Position numbers and translations under genes: made by a program
From: Actinomycetes bacterium
GTDB taxonomy: Bacteria; Actinomycetota; Actinomycetes; S36-B12; UBA5976
Assembly: GCA_021824095.1 (NCBI GenBank)
Contig: JAKALQ010000009.1
Coordinates: forward strand, 1 to 38,656
Direction: 5' to 3'
Length of the DNA: 38,656 bases
The notes under the pieces: model-generated
Database searches by the model: none
Told to the model about the DNA's origin: nothing
What the model saw: the letters and a program-made list of their open reading frames with translations, nothing else
In this document: in pieces, positions 1 through 7,822 of the stretch
Layout: each line of letters starts with the position of its first letter
Position numbering within the stretch: position 1 is the first letter of the stretch

Positions 1-58
1 GCCGGCCAGCACCCCCGCCCCCCGCACTGCCCGCACCCCGCACCCCGCGCATGGTGCG

Positions 59-114
59 CGATCTGTTGTTTCGAGCCCGATTTCAGCGAAATTCGGGCTC
101 GAAACAACAGATCG
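59..114. repeat. 56-bp palindromic element, copy R1
   Basis: The element starts CGATCTGTTGTTTCGAGCCC and ends with the exact complement of that arm. The two 22-nt arms pair perfectly around the 12-nt centre TTTCAGCGAAAT. Compared with the common arm, position 16 is A rather than G, and the opposite arm carries the matching T. It lies between the window edge and the katG terminator. Confidence 0.95.
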
Positions 115-164
115 TCGCGGGCTGCGGGCGCTGGATCAGTCCGCGCCAGCGACGGCCACAGATG

Positions 165-200
165 ACGGCGGCCCCGCACCAACCGGTGCGGGGCCGCCGT
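165..200 (-). terminator. Strong hairpin terminator of katG
   Basis: A perfect 16-bp stem (165-180 with 185-200) closes on an AACC loop, 14 nt past the katG stop codon. It is GC-rich with no long T tract, which is common in actinobacterial terminators. The R1 palindrome lies a further 50 nt downstream. Confidence 0.8.
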
Positions 201-213
201 TGCGTTGCTGATG

Positions 214-2475
<2,262 letters not shown>

Positions 2476-2512
2476 TCAGGCGGGGCCTGTCGCCGTGGTC
2501 GCGCGACACGTT

Positions 2513-2559
2513 GCGGCGGGTTGGTGCGGCGGGTTGGTGCGGCGGGTTGGTGCGGCGGC
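2513..2559. repeat. 13-bp tandem repeat, three copies plus a partial
   Basis: The unit GCGGCGGGTTGGT is repeated exactly three times (2513-2525, 2526-2538, 2539-2551) and then partly. It lies between katG and palindrome R2, in non-coding DNA. Confidence 0.85.
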
Positions 2560-2584
2560 GACCATGCGCGACCGTCTGCTTTCG

Positions 2585-2640
2585 CGATCTGTTGTTTCGA
2601 GCCCGAATTCGACGAGATTCGCGTCCAAAACAACAGATCG
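2585..2640. repeat. 56-bp palindromic element, copy R2
   Basis: The outer 13 positions of both arms are canonical, but the inner arms mismatch at positions 14, 16, 17 and 19. The centre is ATTCGACGAGAT. It sits between the katG promoter side and the stop of the methyltransferase gene. This is one of the most decayed copies. Confidence 0.93.
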
Positions 2641-2673
2641 CCGCAGGTCTGGCGGGGCGGCGCGAGTGGTGCA

Positions 2674-2701
2674 GGTGGCGGACGTCAGGTGGCGGACGTC
2701 A
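2674..2701. repeat. 14-bp direct repeat overlapping a gene end
   Basis: GGTGGCGGACGTCA occurs twice in tandem (2674-2687 and 2688-2701), and a closely related copy lies at about 2467-2480. The second unit overlaps the stop codon of the methyltransferase gene. Confidence 0.7.
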
Positions 2702-3310
2702 GGCGGGGCGGCGCAGCAGGACGACGGTGTCGATCTGGCGCAGTCCGTCGTCGAAGGTCTGCACTCGACGCTCGGCCACCTCGGCGATGAGCCCGAGATC
2801 AGCCACATCCTCGAGCACGTCCGCTGCTGTGTAGTGGACGGTGATGTCACGCGGCCCACCGATGCCCTCCCGCAGGTTGTCGGGATGGTGGGCGAGCACG
2901 AGCAGGCGCCCGTCGGAGCGCAGGGCGGCAGCGGCCTGGCGCATGAAGGTGCGTCGCCCAGCGGGCGGCAGGTGCAGGAAGCCGATGATGACGAGGTCGT
3001 AGGCGTCGACGGGCTGCACCGTGAAGACGTCCGCCTGTTCGGTGGTGAAGCGCGTGGCGGCGTCACCGAGGTGCTCGGCCGCCAACTGCCGAGCCCGCGC
3101 CAGCGCGACGCCGGAGAAGTCGACGGCGTGTGCCCGCCACCCGCGTGCGACCAGCCACAGGCTGTTGCGGCTCTCACCGGCGGCGTACTCGAGTGCGCGC
3201 CCGGGGGGCAGGTCCGCCGTGAGGTCGGCCAGCCATGGGTGGGGATCGATGGTGGGTAGCAGTGGACGTTCGTCGTAGCGGGCGTCCCAGAAGCCGGCAT
3301 CAGTGGGCAT
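2699..3310 (-). CDS. SAM-dependent methyltransferase
   Basis: A 203-aa class I methyltransferase of the TehB/UbiE-like type. The SAM-binding glycine-rich loop is ALEYAAGESRNSLWLV (about residues 39-54), followed by the acidic strand end AHAVDFSG (about 61-67), DLVIIGFLHLPP (about 105-116) and the late strand RLLVLAHHPDN. The substrate is unknown. The ATG at 3310 overlaps the end of the upstream DCC gene by 11 nt, so the two are translationally coupled and should be co-transcribed from the CsoR-like promoter. Relatives beside metal or chalcogen resistance genes methylate or detoxify thiol, tellurite or similar compounds; that role here is inference. Longer frames running upstream through palindrome R3 are not credible starts. 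Confidence 0.85.
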   Translation of the reverse strand: MPTDAGFWDARYDERPLLPTIDPHPWLADLTADLPPGRALEYAAGESRNSLWLVARGWRAHAVDFSGVALARARQLAAEHLGDAATRFTTEQADVFTVQPVDAYDLVIIGFLHLPPAGRRTFMRQAAAALRSDGRLLVLAHHPDNLREGIGGPRDITVHYTAADVLEDVADLGLIAEVAERRVQTFDDGLRQIDTVVLLRRPA

Positions 3311-3692
3311 GGTCGACTCCCGGGAGGCGGCAGGCGTCGGTGCCGCCGGGGAGGCGGTGACGGTTGCGGTAGAAGGCGCGGAACGCCGCCTCGATGAGCG
3401 GCAGCAGGGCACGCGAGCCGAGCACGGCAGCGCGGCGACGGCCAGCTGCACCGGTACTGGCCATGACCGAGAGCATGGAGCGGGCTCCGGTGACGTGCGT
3501 GCCGTCGGTGCGGACGAACACCGGCGAGAAGAGCACCTCGTCGACGGCGACGCCGAGCGACTGCAGGTCGGCGTCCTGCCAGGCGATGATGTCGACGGGG
3601 GGACGCATCCGCGTCCGCATGCGCTGGGTGCCCTGCTCGCAGATGCCGCAATCGGCGTCGTACAGGAAGACCGGTCGTTCAAGCGTGTGCAT
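3300..3692 (-). CDS. DCC-family thiol-disulfide oxidoreductase (DUF393)
   Basis: A 130-aa protein of the DCC family, named for the N-terminal motif seen here as FLYDADCGICEQG (residues 9-21), with a CXXC redox pair at Cys15 and Cys18. Family members are predicted thiol-disulfide oxidoreductases of unknown substrate. A hydrophobic stretch near residues 90-105 precedes the basic C-terminus. It is the first gene of a two-gene unit with the methyltransferase. TATAGC (3706-3701, minus strand) lies 8 nt before the ATG, so the transcript may begin at or near the start codon. A copper or persulfide type operator covers that -10 box, which suggests expression only under copper or sulfur stress. Confidence 0.85.
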   Translation of the reverse strand: MHTLERPVFLYDADCGICEQGTQRMRTRMRPPVDIIAWQDADLQSLGVAVDEVLFSPVFVRTDGTHVTGARSMLSVMASTGAAGRRRAAVLGSRALLPLIEAAFRAFYRNRHRLPGGTDACRLPGVDHAH

Positions 3693-3700
3693 GCTCGGAT

Positions 3701-3719
3701 GCTATACCCCAGGGGGTAT
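3701..3719 (-). promoter_or_regulatory. CsoR/CstR-like operator overlapping the DCC promoter
   Basis: The inverted repeat ATACCCC-AG-GGGGTAT (3704-3719) matches the known form of CsoR (copper) and CstR (persulfide) operators. On the minus strand the -10-like TATAGC (3706-3701) lies within its edge and the DCC ATG follows 8 nt later. A bound repressor would therefore block RNA polymerase directly. No csoR gene is in the window. Confidence 0.7.
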
Positions 3720-3788
3720 GCGCTGCGTTTCGGGAGTGTCTGCCGTGGGTCAGCCTTGGGGCAGTCCCGGGGCGCGTGTCCGCGCAAT

Positions 3789-3839
3789 GCGCGTCCCCGC
3801 GTCGCGCGTCCTCTGGGCCGCGCGTCCCCGCGTCGCGCG
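3789..3839. repeat. 20-bp direct repeat abutting palindrome R3
   Basis: The 20-bp unit GCGCGTCCCCGCGTCGCGCG occurs at 3789-3808 and again, identical, at 3820-3839 (period 31 bp). The second copy ends one base before R3 begins. The DNA is non-coding. Confidence 0.85.
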
Positions 3840-3895
3840 CGATCTGTTGTTTTGAGCCCGAATCTGGCGGAATTCGGGGCCGAAACCACAGATCG
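3840..3895. repeat. 56-bp palindromic element, copy R3
   Basis: The left arm has TGTTGTTTTGAGCCC and the right arm ends GAAACCACAGATCG, so the arms mismatch at positions 9, 14, 16 and 17. The centre ATCTGGCGGAAT gives the element a direction shared with R4 and R5. It lies between the crp operon end and the DCC promoter. Confidence 0.93.
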
Positions 3896-3906
3896 CCGGC
3901 GGAGGT

Positions 3907-3922
3907 GGTGGCGGTCGCCACC
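3907..3922 (-). terminator. Possible terminator of the crp operon
   Basis: GGTGGC-GGTC-GCCACC forms a 6-bp GC-rich hairpin with a 4-nt loop, 31 nt after the crp stop codon. There is no T tract. R3 lies 12 nt further on. Confidence 0.4.
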
Positions 3923-3952
3923 TACCGGCGGGGCGGCGGGGAGTGGCAGCCG

Positions 3953-4651
3953 TCAGCCGCCGGTGGGGACGGTGAAGTCCTCGTCGCTCAGTGCGCGCAG
4001 GGCCTCGGCGTTCGGCACGATGATGCGGCCCCGCTTGAGCGCCACGAGCCGCCGGTCTGCGAGCGCCCCGAGCACCTTTGTCACCGTCTCGCGCGTGGTG
4101 CCGACGAGGTCGGCGAGTTGCTCGTGGGTGAGGCGCACGGTCGGCCCGGATGCGAGCGCGAGGCGTGCGACGAGTGCCGCGATGCGCTGCGGGATGGGTT
4201 TGAGCACGGTGTCACCGAGGCGTCGCTCGAGTTCGATGACGCGGGCACCGAGTTGCTCGGTGATGCGCAGGGCCACCCGGGGGTCGCCGAGCAGCAGGCG
4301 CTCGACGTCGCTGCGGCTCATGACGCACACGACGCATGGCTCCAGCGTCTCCGCGAAGGTGCGCTCCAGTCGTTGGCCGAGGGCGTGCATCTCGCCGAAG
4401 ACGTCCCCGACCGCAAGGATCGCCGTGGTGAGCGTGCGCCCATCCGCGTTCGTCTGGAACAGGCGCACGCGCCCGCGCTTCACGATGAAGAGCAGCTCGT
4501 TGGGCCGCTCCGGCGAGTACAGCAACTGCCCAGCGGGGATCGTGGTCATGCGGGTGGCCTCGCCGATGCGCATCACCTCGTCTTCGTCGAGGTCGCGGAA
4601 CAGATCCATCTCGCGCAGCACCCACTGGCGCTCTTCGGTGTCGCGGGTCAT
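3953..4651 (-). CDS. Crp/Fnr-family transcriptional regulator
   Basis: A 232-aa regulator with an N-terminal cyclic-nucleotide-binding fold (about residues 15-135) and a C-terminal winged helix. In the latter, LTHEQLADLVGTTRETVTKV holds the recognition helix; its Arg-Glu pair is the one that reads TGTG half-sites in Crp proteins. There is no Fe-S cysteine cluster as in Fnr (only two adjacent Cys flanking Val, CVVC), so the effector is not clear. The ATG at 4651 overlaps the stop of the upstream CXXC gene (ATGA), which excludes the longer frame starting at 4729. It is the last gene of a three-gene operon. The operon promoter carries a TGTGG-N6-CCACA palindrome, so it may control its own unit. 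Confidence 0.93.
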   Translation of the reverse strand: MTRDTEERQWVLREMDLFRDLDEDEVMRIGEATRMTTIPAGQLLYSPERPNELLFIVKRGRVRLFQTNADGRTLTTAILAVGDVFGEMHALGQRLERTFAETLEPCVVCVMSRSDVERLLLGDPRVALRITEQLGARVIELERRLGDTVLKPIPQRIAALVARLALASGPTVRLTHEQLADLVGTTRETVTKVLGALADRRLVALKRGRIIVPNAEALRALSDEDFTVPTGG

Positions 4652-4905
4652 GTGCTGACCTCCTCCAGCCGGGCGCGCAGCCACGGCAATGTGGGGTTGC
4701 CCAACGCTACGACCTCGTCGTCGATGCACCAGGTGGGTGTGCCGATGAACCCGGCCGGCGCCGACCAGCCGGGTTCATCGACGTCCTGCACGCGCACCGC
4801 GAGGTGGGGACGTTCCTGCGCGATGCGCCGTGCAAGTTCCCGGGAGGCGATGCAGGCGCCGCACGACCGCGACACGAGGATCGTGACGGTCGTGCCCCGG
4901 GTCAT
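4648..4905 (-). CDS. Small thioredoxin/glutaredoxin-like CXXC protein
   Basis: An 85-aa protein with a thioredoxin-type half fold: a short beta strand, then SRSCGACIASRELARRI with the CXXC pair at Cys15 and Cys18. Later FIGTPTWCIDDEVVALGNP (about residues 53-71) has the cis-Pro region and the hairpin typical of glutaredoxin-like proteins. It probably transfers electrons to, or senses, thiols; the partner is unknown. It overlaps both neighbours by 4 nt (ATGA on each side), so the membrane protein, this protein and the Crp regulator are translated together. Confidence 0.8.
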   Translation of the reverse strand: MTRGTTVTILVSRSCGACIASRELARRIAQERPHLAVRVQDVDEPGWSAPAGFIGTPTWCIDDEVVALGNPTLPWLRARLEEVST

Positions 4906-5351
4906 GCGGCGGACGAGGGTCGGGCGATCTGACGGAAGGCCAGGCCGAGCAGGATGCCGAACACCATGTGGCCCATGAGGCTCTGCCAGGCCATGTCGTC
5001 GAAGTGGAATGTGGGCATGCCGAGGCGCAGCGGCATGAGCACCAGGCCGCCCAGCACCCACCACACCATGCCGTACACGGCGCCAAGTCCGGCGGCAGCG
5101 CCTGTGGTGCGGGCACTGCGGCCGAGCGTGATGGCGAAGCCGAGGCCGAGCACCATTGAGACTGCGAGGTGCGTCACCCAGGCGACCGCGATCGAGCTGG
5201 AGCCGACGAGCATGGCGATCATGGGCATGCGTCCCATCATCTGCATCATCATCCCGAACACCATGCCGCCGAGTGCACCGCCGGCGATGCCGCCCACGAG
5301 GCCCGTCGTCGAGACTGCGGTGCCGCGCGATGCGGCCGTTGTCGTTGCCAT
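4902..5351 (-). CDS. Met-rich four-helix membrane protein of unknown function
   Basis: A 149-aa integral membrane protein with about four hydrophobic helices (roughly residues 15-35, 40-75, 80-105 and 120-140). The first segment is glycine-rich and runs into a dense methionine patch, VFGMMMQMMGRMPMIAM (about 30-46). Further His and Asp residues lie in a loop near FHFDDMAW. I do not recognise the family. ATG 5351 is chosen because AAGGTGG lies just before it; longer frames run through the 17-bp repeats and are not credible. It heads the operon with the CXXC protein and Crp regulator. The methionines could bind a soft metal such as Cu(I), but this is inference from composition. Confidence 0.75.
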   Translation of the reverse strand: MATTTAASRGTAVSTTGLVGGIAGGALGGMVFGMMMQMMGRMPMIAMLVGSSSIAVAWVTHLAVSMVLGLGFAITLGRSARTTGAAAGLGAVYGMVWWVLGGLVLMPLRLGMPTFHFDDMAWQSLMGHMVFGILLGLAFRQIARPSSAA

Positions 5352-5393
5352 GGAACCCACCACCTTCTGTCCCCGTCCTTCGGGGTTGTGGCG

Positions 5394-5437
5394 ACGGTAG
5401 GTCGGCGCGATGCGTCCGTTCTGTGGGCCGGCCCACA
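5394..5437 (-). promoter_or_regulatory. crp operon promoter with a Crp-like box
   Basis: The perfect palindrome TGTGGGCCGGCCCACA (5422-5437) has the Crp layout TGTGG-N6-CCACA. The -10 candidate TACCGT is at 5399-5394 on the minus strand, which puts transcription start near 5387 and the palindrome centre near -42. That is the spacing of class II Crp activation. Confidence 0.55.
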
Positions 5438-5462
5438 CTCCGCGTTGGCCGTGACGGCGGCG

Positions 5463-5590
5463 CGCCGCGTGCCAGCGTTGCGACGGTGTCAGCCTTGCGA
5501 CGGTGGCACGGGTGCGACGGCGGCGACGTTGCGACCGTGCCAGCATTACGACCGCGCCAGCTTTGCGACCGCGCCAGCTCTACGACCGCA
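5463..5590. repeat. 17-bp degenerate tandem repeat, about 7.5 units
   Basis: Units begin at 5463, 5480, 5497, 5514, 5531, 5548, 5565 and (partial) 5582. A typical unit is GCGACCGCGCCAGCTTT. The register holds at exactly 17 bp despite base changes. The last partial unit ends one base before palindrome R4. The region is non-coding: the frame that reads through it has no start site before the diguanylate cyclase. Confidence 0.88.
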
Positions 5591-5646
5591 CGATCTGTTG
5601 TTTCGGCACCGAATCTGGCGAAATTCGGTGCCGAAACAACAGATCG
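5591..5646. repeat. 56-bp palindromic element, copy R4
   Basis: The arms pair perfectly (22 of 22) but read TTTCGGCACCGA where most copies read TTTCGGGCCCGA. Both changed positions (17 and 18) are matched on the other arm (TTCGGTGCC). The centre is ATCTGGCGAAAT. It lies in the divergent region before the diguanylate cyclase gene. Confidence 0.96.
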
Positions 5647-5726
5647 TCAAAGGTCGCTCTCAGGGAGCCTGTCCAGAACGCGCGAACGGGGGCGTCGCAT
5701 GCTCGGGTTGGCAGGGTCCGGCTCGC

Positions 5727-5732
5727 TACCAT
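5727..5732 (+). promoter_or_regulatory. -10 box of the diguanylate cyclase gene
   Basis: TACCAT (5727-5732) matches TANNNT and would start transcription near 5739, giving a leader of about 30 nt with GGGAG before the start codon. Confidence 0.45.
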
Positions 5733-5769
5733 GCCGTCATTGTCGCGAGGGTTGGGAGCAGCGATAGTG

Positions 5770-6645
5770 ATGTCGGTTGACCACCTCGACCGTCGCGTCC
5801 TCGACGCGACGCTGGGCTCGCGCATCGTCCTGGGCGTGGTGCTGCCGTTGGTATTCGACGCCCTCATCCTCACGGCCGACCTTGTCGAGGGCCCGAAGAC
5901 GGCCTACGTCGGACTGCTGGCTGCCTCCCCGCTGCTGGCCGCGGTCTTCGGCAGCGTGCGCATGGTCTCGATCGTCGCTGTCCTCACCTGGGGTGCGGCC
6001 TTCGCCTTCGGCCAGGTGGCATCGGACGGCAACGTGCCTGCGCAGCGCGTCCGGCTGGTGTTCATCGCACTCATCTCGCTGCTCGCCATCGGCAGCGCCA
6101 ACCTGCGCATCCGCCGCGATCGCCGCTACTCCGAGGCGCTCATCCGCACCGCGGAGGCGGAGTCGCTGCAGCGCATGGCACGCGTCGACATGCTCACCGG
6201 ACTGCTGAACCGGCGTGGGTTCTTTGCCGCCGTCGACGAGGCTCGTCCGGCGCACGCCGCACTGGTCGTCATCGACATCGACGGTTTCAAGGCGGTGAAC
6301 GATCGCCATGGTCACCCGGCCGGCGACACCTACATCGTCGCGGTGGCGCAGCGGCTCAAGGCGCAGTTCCGCGACGAGGACCTCGTAGCCCGATGGGGTG
6401 GCGATGAGTTCCTGCTGCAGATCGCAGCGGCGCCCGCGGAGGCGATGGCCTCACTCCGCCGTGCGATCCATGCCGTCTGCGCCGACCCGGTCATGATCGA
6501 CGGGCAGCGCGTGCCGGTGTCCGTGTCCGCTGGTATCGCGGAGTGGCCGCAGACGGTCGCATTCGATGACGCCTACCGCGTGGCGGATGCGCGCATGTAC
6601 CAGGCCAAGCAGGGCAACGGTGGCATCGCCCCCATGGAGGGGTGA
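5770..6645 (+). CDS. Membrane-bound diguanylate cyclase (GGDEF)
   Basis: A 291-aa protein that should make cyclic di-GMP from GTP. The N-terminal 120 residues hold about four transmembrane segments (from about 14 to 112), with no recognised sensor domain. The catalytic domain follows, with an intact GGDEF at residues 210-214, the substrate-binding VVIDIDGFKAVND, and an RDED inhibitory I-site exactly five residues before GGDEF, so it should be product-inhibited. GGGAG at 5754-5758 supports ATG 5770 (or GTG 5767, one codon upstream). A longer reading frame entering from 5503 passes through the tandem repeats and R4 and is not real. It stands alone, followed by tRNA-Tyr. Confidence 0.93.
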   Translation: MSVDHLDRRVLDATLGSRIVLGVVLPLVFDALILTADLVEGPKTAYVGLLAASPLLAAVFGSVRMVSIVAVLTWGAAFAFGQVASDGNVPAQRVRLVFIALISLLAIGSANLRIRRDRRYSEALIRTAEAESLQRMARVDMLTGLLNRRGFFAAVDEARPAHAALVVIDIDGFKAVNDRHGHPAGDTYIVAVAQRLKAQFRDEDLVARWGGDEFLLQIAAAPAEAMASLRRAIHAVCADPVMIDGQRVPVSVSAGIAEWPQTVAFDDAYRVADARMYQAKQGNGGIAPMEG

Positions 6646-6649
6646 CGGC

Positions 6650-6667
6650 GCCGGTTTCGACACCGGC
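6650..6667 (+). terminator. Weak hairpin after the GGDEF gene
   Basis: GCCGGT-TTCGAC-ACCGGC lies 5 nt past the stop codon. The stem is only 6 bp and has no T tract. Confidence 0.35.
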
Positions 6668-6678
6668 CGGGCATCGGG

Positions 6679-6684
6679 TAGGGT
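6679..6684 (+). promoter_or_regulatory. -10 box of tRNA-Tyr
   Basis: TAGGGT at 6679-6684 predicts a start near 6691, about 18 nt before the mature tRNA 5' end. Confidence 0.35.
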
Positions 6685-6708
6685 TCCGTCGCTGCCTTCG
6701 GGTGGCAC

Positions 6709-6791
6709 GGCAGGTTGCCCGAGCGGCCAATGGGAGCGGACTGTAAATCCGTCGGCTTACGCCTTCCAAGGTTCGAATCCTTGACCTGCCA
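6709..6791 (+). tRNA. tRNA-Tyr (anticodon GUA)
   Basis: The acceptor stem pairs GGCAGGT (6709-6715) with ACCTGCC (6784-6790), with discriminator A at 6791. The anticodon stem GGA/TCC encloses CT-GTA-AA, anticodon at 6743-6745. A long variable arm of class II type follows, as expected for bacterial tRNA-Tyr. The T arm is CAAGG-TTCGAAT-CCTTG. CCA is not encoded. Confidence 0.97.
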
Positions 6792-6797
6792 CTGAAG

Positions 6798-6829
6798 CCC
6801 CTGGGACACCACTCCCGGGGGTTTCTTGT
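6798..6829 (+). terminator. Intrinsic terminator of tRNA-Tyr
   Basis: A 9-bp stem, CCCCTGGGA (6798-6806) with TCCCGGGGG (6813-6821, one G.U pair), is followed by TTTCTTGTT. This is one of the few hairpins in the window with a real T-rich tail. Confidence 0.85.
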
Positions 6830-6853
6830 TGCAGGGCAACAGCAACAAGCCCG

Positions 6854-6890
6854 TTGACCGCCTGCGGTCGTCCCCCTAGCGTGCCCGCCA
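6854..6890 (+). promoter_or_regulatory. Promoter giving a leaderless amidinohydrolase mRNA
   Basis: TTGACC (6854-6859), a 17-bp spacer and TAGCGT (6877-6882) form a near-consensus promoter. The predicted start (6889-6890) coincides with the A of the ATG at 6890, and no ribosome-binding sequence is present. Confidence 0.7.
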
Positions 6891-7771
6891 TGTCCGAGTC
6901 CTCAACGCCACCATCCGCCCAGGCCACGCACTTCGGTGTCGGCTCCACGACGAGCACCCTGCGTCGCGTCCTGCTGCGTCGCCCGACGACGGACGGCGAC
7001 TTCCTTGCCGCGGGCTGGCGCACTCCAGATCCTGCCCGCCTGCTGGCGGAGCATGACGGCCTCGTGCAACTGCTGCAGTCACTCGGTTGCCAGGTGGATG
7101 TGTGCGATGCGGTGCCCGGCCTCGTCGATGCCGTCTACTGCCAGGACCCCATGATCATGACGCCGTACGGCGCGATCCTGCTGCAGATGGCAAAGCCCGT
7201 GCGCAGCCCCGAGCCGGCCGCCCTGCGCGTGGAGCTGGAGCGCCTCGGCGTGCCGATCCTCGGCGAGCTCACCGGCAGCGCGCGCTGCGATGGTGGTGAC
7301 AAGGTGTGGTTCGACGACCGCACGCTCGCGCTCGGCCGCGGCTACCGTACGAACGCGGAGGCGGTGCGCCAGATCCGCGCGATGCTTGCGCCGCACGATG
7401 TCGATGTCATCACCTTCGACATGCCCCACTACCGCGGGGCCGGCGAGGTGCTGCACCTCATGTCGGTCATCTCGCCCATCGCGGACGACCTTGCCGTCGT
7501 GTACGAGCCCATTGCACCGGTGCCGTTGCTCGAGTTCCTCACCGAACGCGGCATCGCGTGGGTCACCGTCGATGACGAGGAGTTCGCGACGCAGGGCAGC
7601 AACGTGCTCGCGGTCGCGCCGCGCGTGGCCGTCGCGGTCGCCGGCAACAATCGCATCATCGCGAAGCTGCGCGCCGCTGGCGTCACCGTCCACGAGTTCG
7701 CGGGTGGTGAGGTGGCGGTGAAGGGCGACGGTGGCCCCACCTGCCTCACCCAGCCGCTGTGGCGTGACTGA
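6890..7771 (+). CDS. Amidinotransferase/dimethylarginine dimethylaminohydrolase-family hydrolase
   Basis: A 293-aa enzyme of the guanidino-group-modifying superfamily (arginine deiminase, dimethylargininase). Visible active-site elements are YCQDP (Asp, about residue 86), CDGGDKVWFDD (about 132-142), the His in GEVLHLMSV (about 187) and the nucleophile Cys in GGPTCLTQPL near the C-terminus. Family enzymes hydrolyse arginine, N-methylated arginine or ornithine-type substrates to the ureido product. The exact substrate cannot be read from sequence; the length and the C-terminal TCLTQPL resemble dimethylargininase-type proteins. The start at 6890 is set by the promoter: the mRNA appears leaderless. 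The HutD-like gene follows 51 nt later on the same strand and may be co-transcribed. Confidence 0.85.
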   Translation: MSESSTPPSAQATHFGVGSTTSTLRRVLLRRPTTDGDFLAAGWRTPDPARLLAEHDGLVQLLQSLGCQVDVCDAVPGLVDAVYCQDPMIMTPYGAILLQMAKPVRSPEPAALRVELERLGVPILGELTGSARCDGGDKVWFDDRTLALGRGYRTNAEAVRQIRAMLAPHDVDVITFDMPHYRGAGEVLHLMSVISPIADDLAVVYEPIAPVPLLEFLTERGIAWVTVDDEEFATQGSNVLAVAPRVAVAVAGNNRIIAKLRAAGVTVHEFAGGEVAVKGDGGPTCLTQPLWRD

Positions 7772-7822
7772 GTCGATGGCGCGGTCCGCAGTGCGCCCGC
7801 ACATCGCCGCGCTGGTGACGCC

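Larger units (their letters stand above)
5352..5769. other. 418-bp divergent intergenic region
   Basis: Reading left to right it holds the ribosome site and promoter of the crp operon, a Crp-type palindrome (5422-5437), a 17-bp tandem repeat array (5463-5590), palindrome R4 (5591-5646) and the promoter of the diguanylate cyclase gene. No credible gene is present. Confidence 0.8.

Noticed and set aside
3311-3889. Long N-terminal extension of the methyltransferase through the DCC gene and R3
   Set aside because: The conserved protein begins at ATG 3310, and the DCC protein is encoded in another frame there. Many palindrome copies lack stop codons in several frames, so they falsely lengthen neighbouring frames (peptides like GPNLAIFGPETTDR).
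5503-5769. In-frame N-terminal extension of the diguanylate cyclase
   Set aside because: It reads through the 17-bp repeats and palindrome R4, while a promoter (TACCAT 5727-5732) and GGGAG support a start at 5767-5770.
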